The notes under the pieces are model-generated. The model ran no database searches and was not told the DNA's origin. It was given only the letters and a program-made list of their open reading frames with translations. A stretch of 64,000 bases of DNA, taken from positions 1 through 64,000 of the forward strand of contig NZ_MAQW01000032.1 in the NCBI RefSeq assembly GCF_001682855.1, read 5' to 3'. Position numbers and translations under genes: made by a program. Below, in pieces: positions 61,013 to 64,000 of this stretch. Each line of letters starts with the position of its first letter. The stretch's first letter is position 1. This DNA is from Bacillus sp. FJAT-27264. Lineage in GTDB: Bacteria; Bacillota; Bacilli; Paenibacillales; Paenibacillaceae.

Positions 61013-61234
61013 TCAACTTTTTATAGTTCCGTATATGAAAGTCAGCAGGAGTAGTAGAGTGCATCCCGCTTTTATTTCAATAGGAGCCTTAAGGGTGATG
61101 CCTACTAGTATATATGAAACGAGTAGTCCTACATGCTCTGTGTGGTACTTGGTGAACTTTTGTTTAATAGTCCTGAATATAAAGATGCCTGAAGTGAACA
61201 GACTGAAAGCGACATATCCTATCGTTATAAACAT
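61013..61234 (-). CDS. Small membrane protein of unknown function
   Basis: A 73-residue protein with three likely short membrane segments (about residues 3-20, 35-49 and 54-70) separated by a basic stretch (RTIKQKFTKYH). Not recognised. GGAGG lies 6 nt before ATG 61234, which supports translation. Minus strand in a region where replication runs rightward; no partner gene evident. Confidence 0.6.
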   Translation of the reverse strand: MFITIGYVAFSLFTSGIFIFRTIKQKFTKYHTEHVGLLVSYILVGITLKAPIEIKAGCTLLLLLTFIYGTIKS

Positions 61235-61418
61235 TGAAATCCTCCGAGTAGTATTTGCATATGCATCCTTATACTATCGGATATAATTTCCAATATTGCA
61301 CCTGCTTCTAAGGAAATGACAGGAATCGACGGCGGGGAGTTCCCTTTTACCTGGAAGTGTGGTAGAACAGTAGAAGGAGTATTACGCCGCAGCGGCACAG
61401 AAAGGGATGCTTGGTTGA

Positions 61419-61586
61419 ATGTATGTAGTGTGTAAGGAACACGTGGAGCTGGCCATTGACAGGTTTGTGGACGAGTACGAAGACGCACCGGATGTTGTGG
61501 ATCTGAAAGAAACGGAGTTCTCTGACTGGGACCCGCCGGCGAAATGTGCGGAATGTGAGAAGAATGCTGAGTATTTGGTCGTGTAA
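61419..61586 (+). CDS. CxxH/CxxC small protein (BA_5709-type family)
   Basis: A 55-residue acidic protein beginning MYVVCKEHVELAIDRFVDEY and ending CAECEKNAEYLVV. The Cys-x2-His near the start and Cys-x2-Cys near the end are the hallmarks of a family of small Bacillales proteins; zinc binding is expected, function unknown. An in-frame TGA precedes ATG 61419, fixing the upstream limit; AAAGGG lies 12 nt before it. A terminator follows. Too short for common length cut-offs, but the conserved spacing makes it convincing. Confidence 0.8.
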   Translation: MYVVCKEHVELAIDRFVDEYEDAPDVVDLKETEFSDWDPPAKCAECEKNAEYLVV

Positions 61587-61618
61587 AAGGCCTGTACGTA
61601 ACTAATAAGATGATGAAA

Positions 61619-61648
61619 AGGACGTGAGTGCTCACGTTCTTTTTTTAA
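61619..61648 (+). terminator. Terminator of the CxxH/CxxC gene
   Basis: GGACGTGAG-TG-CTCACGTTC followed by TTTTTTT. Confidence 0.88.
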
Positions 61649-61674
61649 TGCTCAATATGGGTTGGCTGTAGTCC

Positions 61675-61722
61675 CATAAAACTAAATAGAACCCTTTGTT
61701 AAAATAAAGAGTTCTATTTAGT
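61675..61722 (-). terminator. Hairpin downstream of the 363-residue secreted protein gene
   Basis: Perfect 12-bp inverted repeat ACTAAATAGAAC/GTTCTATTTAGT with an 18-nt AT-rich loop; on the minus strand TTTTAT follows. Confidence 0.65.
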
Positions 61723-61773
61723 CATTTTCCTTTTTTTGATAAATCCAAGTGCCGTTTGTAGCGGTCGAAAAAT

Positions 61774-62865
61774 CTATTTAATCTGAATCCCCTTTACGGA
61801 AGGTGTGGCAGCTCCCTCTTTAGTGACTAAGAAGTAGGCGGTACGATTCAAAGTATTATAGGTAAGAAACTTAGACCCTGAGTCTAATCCTGTTTGCTTG
61901 GAGGTAATTAGAGTGCCGCTGGGTTGATACAGGCTCCATAGATTATTTTCCAGGTCCTGTACAAATACAAATCCCCCAACATTTTGTGTTTCCCAACCAG
62001 AGGTTTTGTTGAAAACCTGATTGAACAGCGCTTTGTTTTGGAATAGAGCTTTTCCAGATTCGAGACTAAATACGGAGTAGAAAGATTGTTCTTGGGTAGG
62101 ATCAGGGTGAGTGGCATTTGCTGGCATGATATCAGAATAAGTATAGGAATTCCATAGCTCCAGTTTATGTTGATCATTTATTCGCAGGTTATTATTAAGC
62201 CCAATATTGTTCAATTCAGTGGATTTTTTTGTATTTAGGTCTACGATCTTTACGAAAAAGTCTGTAGCCATGGTTCTTTCTCCTGAATATTGAATCACAA
62301 GATAAGGATGGTTTTGATAGTCCCAATCGGTTACATTTACATATTCATAGACAGAATTTTTAATTTGGGCATCATACACAGACAGCGGTTGTTTCCAAGG
62401 AGATTGATAGAGAGAGAATTGATTACCTTTTTGAATCATTAGCCGCTCACTCATACCATTATAAGGTGCTGCCCATTTTACTTTTACATCCTTGGTTACA
62501 GTTATTGGATATTGTGACTTACTTATTTCAACGCCCTGTTCGTTAAATACCTGTTTTTGAACTTTGTTGGTGGCAGTCTGAGTTAAAACTATAATCTTTT
62601 GGGGTGAAGAAATGAGTTTTACATCCAGTATCGGACGAATAGAATTAACTTTCTTAATCACACTTCCTTTAGTAACATCAACCCAATTAAGTTCATTATT
62701 AGTCTTGATCAATACGTTAGCATCATCTAGTCTGTAAATATTATTTGTGTTCTTAAACATTTCTGTGGAAAGGCCCGTTGTAGCCGAATAAGAATATTCA
62801 GGATGAATGAAAGCCGCTACTAGGATAGTGATGAAGAGAATCAGGTTGAATTTGCTTTTTCTCAT
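61774..62865 (-). CDS. Secreted protein of unknown function, beta-rich
   Basis: A 363-residue protein with an N-terminal signal peptide (FNLILFITILVAAFIHPEYSYS, cleavage likely after AYS-like site near residue 27). The rest is rich in Asn, Thr and aromatic residues with many short beta-strand-like stretches (VLIKTNNELNWVDVTKGS, LWSLYQPSGTLIT), as in beta-propeller-like surface proteins; no catalytic motif recognised. ATG 62865 follows AAAGGAG at 12-nt spacing. It lies downstream of a second secreted protein on the same strand but behind a hairpin. Base composition is more AT-rich than its neighbours. Confidence 0.65.
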   Translation of the reverse strand: MRKSKFNLILFITILVAAFIHPEYSYSATTGLSTEMFKNTNNIYRLDDANVLIKTNNELNWVDVTKGSVIKKVNSIRPILDVKLISSPQKIIVLTQTATNKVQKQVFNEQGVEISKSQYPITVTKDVKVKWAAPYNGMSERLMIQKGNQFSLYQSPWKQPLSVYDAQIKNSVYEYVNVTDWDYQNHPYLVIQYSGERTMATDFFVKIVDLNTKKSTELNNIGLNNNLRINDQHKLELWNSYTYSDIMPANATHPDPTQEQSFYSVFSLESGKALFQNKALFNQVFNKTSGWETQNVGGFVFVQDLENNLWSLYQPSGTLITSKQTGLDSGSKFLTYNTLNRTAYFLVTKEGAATPSVKGIQIK

Positions 62866-62941
62866 TAGAGGGTAGACTCCTTTAAAGGGATTTAATTAAA
62901 TAATTAGACGTATTTGGAAATATAAAGTTGCAGAGAAAAGG

Positions 62942-62984
62942 TAAAGGCTACTATTCAATAAGTGAATGGTAGCCTTTTTTAGCA
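62942..62984 (-). terminator. Terminator between the two secreted-protein genes
   Basis: AAAGGCTAC-ATTCA and TGAAT-GTAGCCTTT pair with a short loop; T-rich on both strands, so it can act for the minus-strand gene ending at 63005. Confidence 0.8.
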
Positions 62985-63004
62985 TTTAATTGTTAACGAA
63001 CTCT

Positions 63005-64000
63005 TTAGTTGTAGATCCAATAGGACTCGTCTCTATCAGTCGAAGAAATGACTTTCTTTAAAAAGTATATTTTTGAACCGTGGAGACAGGTTTGATCAGA
63101 AAGGCCAGATATTTCACCCGGATATGCTGTTGAAGTACCGTTGTTAGTTAGGAATCTAAAATTACCCCAATTGGCTTCACTTGTCCATCCTGTATGAAAA
63201 ATGCTTGTTTGTGGTAATGGTGGGCTTTGTATTGGCAGTCCAATAGTTGTAAGACGTTTAACTTTAAGCCCTGCGGTCGAGATGTCTGGATAACGAACAA
63301 CGTATAATTCACTGTAACCAATCAAGTAATGAATCGTGAGCTTTTGATCACTGGTTTTGTAATAAGCTTTATATCCTGTTACAGTTTGACCTGCAGTATA
63401 TGGTTTGCTCGTATCATACCAATAACCATTTGTACTGCTACCAGGTCCAGTATCTTTGATGGGACCATACTTTGCATTGCCATGGAATAACGGAAACCAG
63501 GCAGTAGGATAACTTCCTACCGTTGAAGAAGCTGTTCCGAATCCAACCTCAGCATAGCCGCCGGCTCCATCAAAGCCTGTATATAAATAGCCTGCTTCTC
63601 CATATGAGCTTGCCGTAGCAATGTCATATCCAGGGAATCTGATATCATCCGCTACTGAACCGGTGTAACTTGTTGTAGCGGTACTAGCTGGAGTAGCTAA
63701 TCTATGAAAAGCTCCATCCCCAGAAGTGTTGTTTGCCAATTGAATTCCACCACTTGGAAGGGAAGGCGCAGCTTGAACAGATATTAAGGACTTTGAAATC
63801 TGATCTTCAGTTTCAAAAGAATTCATTTCAACGGGAGCCTTAGTCTCCATTATGAATTCATCACTAATATCACCACGTTTTGAGCTTTCGGCAGACAACA
63901 AATTCCCATCACCATTAAATTCTAATAATGTTACGTCTGCATTCTTTATTTTTTCAATATTTTCCTTGAGTGTTTCATCTTCAATTTTGTTATCCAGTTC
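63005..64000 (-). CDS. Probable secreted or surface protein, 5' end outside the window
   Basis: The reading frame stays open to the right edge (331 residues visible), so the start is missing. The first visible part is charged (ELDNKIEDETLKENIEKIKN); the rest is Gly/Ser/Thr/Tyr-rich (YDIATASSYGEAGYLYTGFDGAGGYAEVGFG) and predicted beta-rich, as in extracellular proteins. Two Cys at most. No family confidently recognised; B. subtilis YrpD-like secreted proteins are a weak suggestion only. Same strand and style as the 61774 gene. Confidence 0.6.
   Translation of the reverse strand, partial: ELDNKIEDETLKENIEKIKNADVTLLEFNGDGNLLSAESSKRGDISDEFIMETKAPVEMNSFETEDQISKSLISVQAAPSLPSGGIQLANNTSGDGAFHRLATPASTATTSYTGSVADDIRFPGYDIATASSYGEAGYLYTGFDGAGGYAEVGFGTASSTVGSYPTAWFPLFHGNAKYGPIKDTGPGSSTNGYWYDTSKPYTAGQTVTGYKAYYKTSDQKLTIHYLIGYSELYVVRYPDISTAGLKVKRLTTIGLPIQSPPLPQTSIFHTGWTSEANWGNFRFLTNNGTSTAYPGEISGLSDQTCLHGSKIYFLKKVISSTDRDESYWIYN

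Noticed and set aside
61681..61722. Possible insertion-sequence end (12-bp inverted repeat)
   Set aside because: Both arms lie within 42 bp with no transposase or target duplication; it fits a terminator hairpin better.

Overview
The window is the replication-origin region of a low-to-mid-GC, endospore-forming Firmicute, most likely a Paenibacillus or close relative. The sequence shows a complete rnpA-rpmH-oriC-dnaA-dnaN-yaaA-recF-remB-gyrB-gyrA block, sporulation-linked genes (spoIIIJ/yidC, yyaC, soj, spo0J, a YheC/YheD-type coat-associated gene), noc, the walRKHIJ operon with htrA, and a cydABDC operon. Nearly everything is core chromosome. I see no prophage, integron, CRISPR array or intact insertion sequence.

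Layout. The origin lies at about 10.3-12.5 kb and coding direction flips there. Left of it dnaA, dnaN, yaaA, recF, remB, gyrB, gyrA and an HD-GYP gene run on the minus strand; a YheC/YheD-like gene is the one exception. Right of it almost every gene to 60.9 kb is on the plus strand. Genes on both sides are therefore co-directional with the forks leaving oriC. The origin is bipartite: a DnaA-box cluster lies between rpmH and dnaA, and a second part between dnaA and dnaN carries a DnaA box, a GC block and a run of DnaA-trios.

Right arm in order: rpmH, rnpA, yidC, jag, mnmE, mnmG, rsmG (ribosome, tRNA and membrane-insertion functions). A ~1 kb gene-poor stretch follows with a perfect parS and two diverged copies of a ~135 bp repeat. 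Then come noc, soj, spo0J (second parS inside it); a cysteine desulfurase-like gene, DUF4446, yyaC, a DUF3343 Se/S-carrier-like gene, mscS, DUF951, tRNA-Ser and yjzC; and rpsF-ssb-rpsR. Next is a promoter- and terminator-bounded structured RNA candidate, a MutS2-like gene lacking the Smr nuclease, an oligopeptide-binding lipoprotein, a DacF-type carboxypeptidase, an LCP ligase, a CBS protein, a MazG-like protein, yybS, gdpP, rplI, dnaB and purA. Then a secreted protein, an M23/LysM endopeptidase with an upstream WalR-type box, walRKHIJ, htrA, two cold-shock-type genes, and cydABDC behind Rex-like and Fnr/CRP-like palindromes. The last 3 kb are less conserved: a small membrane protein, a 55-residue CxxH/CxxC protein, and two secreted proteins of unknown function, the second cut by the window edge.

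Best leads for something undescribed are the structured RNA at about 29,046-29,290 with a second terminator just before the MutS2-like gene, the repeat pair at 19.5-19.9 kb, and the orphan structured segment after tRNA-Ser. All positions were read by eye; no folding, database search or alignment program was run.
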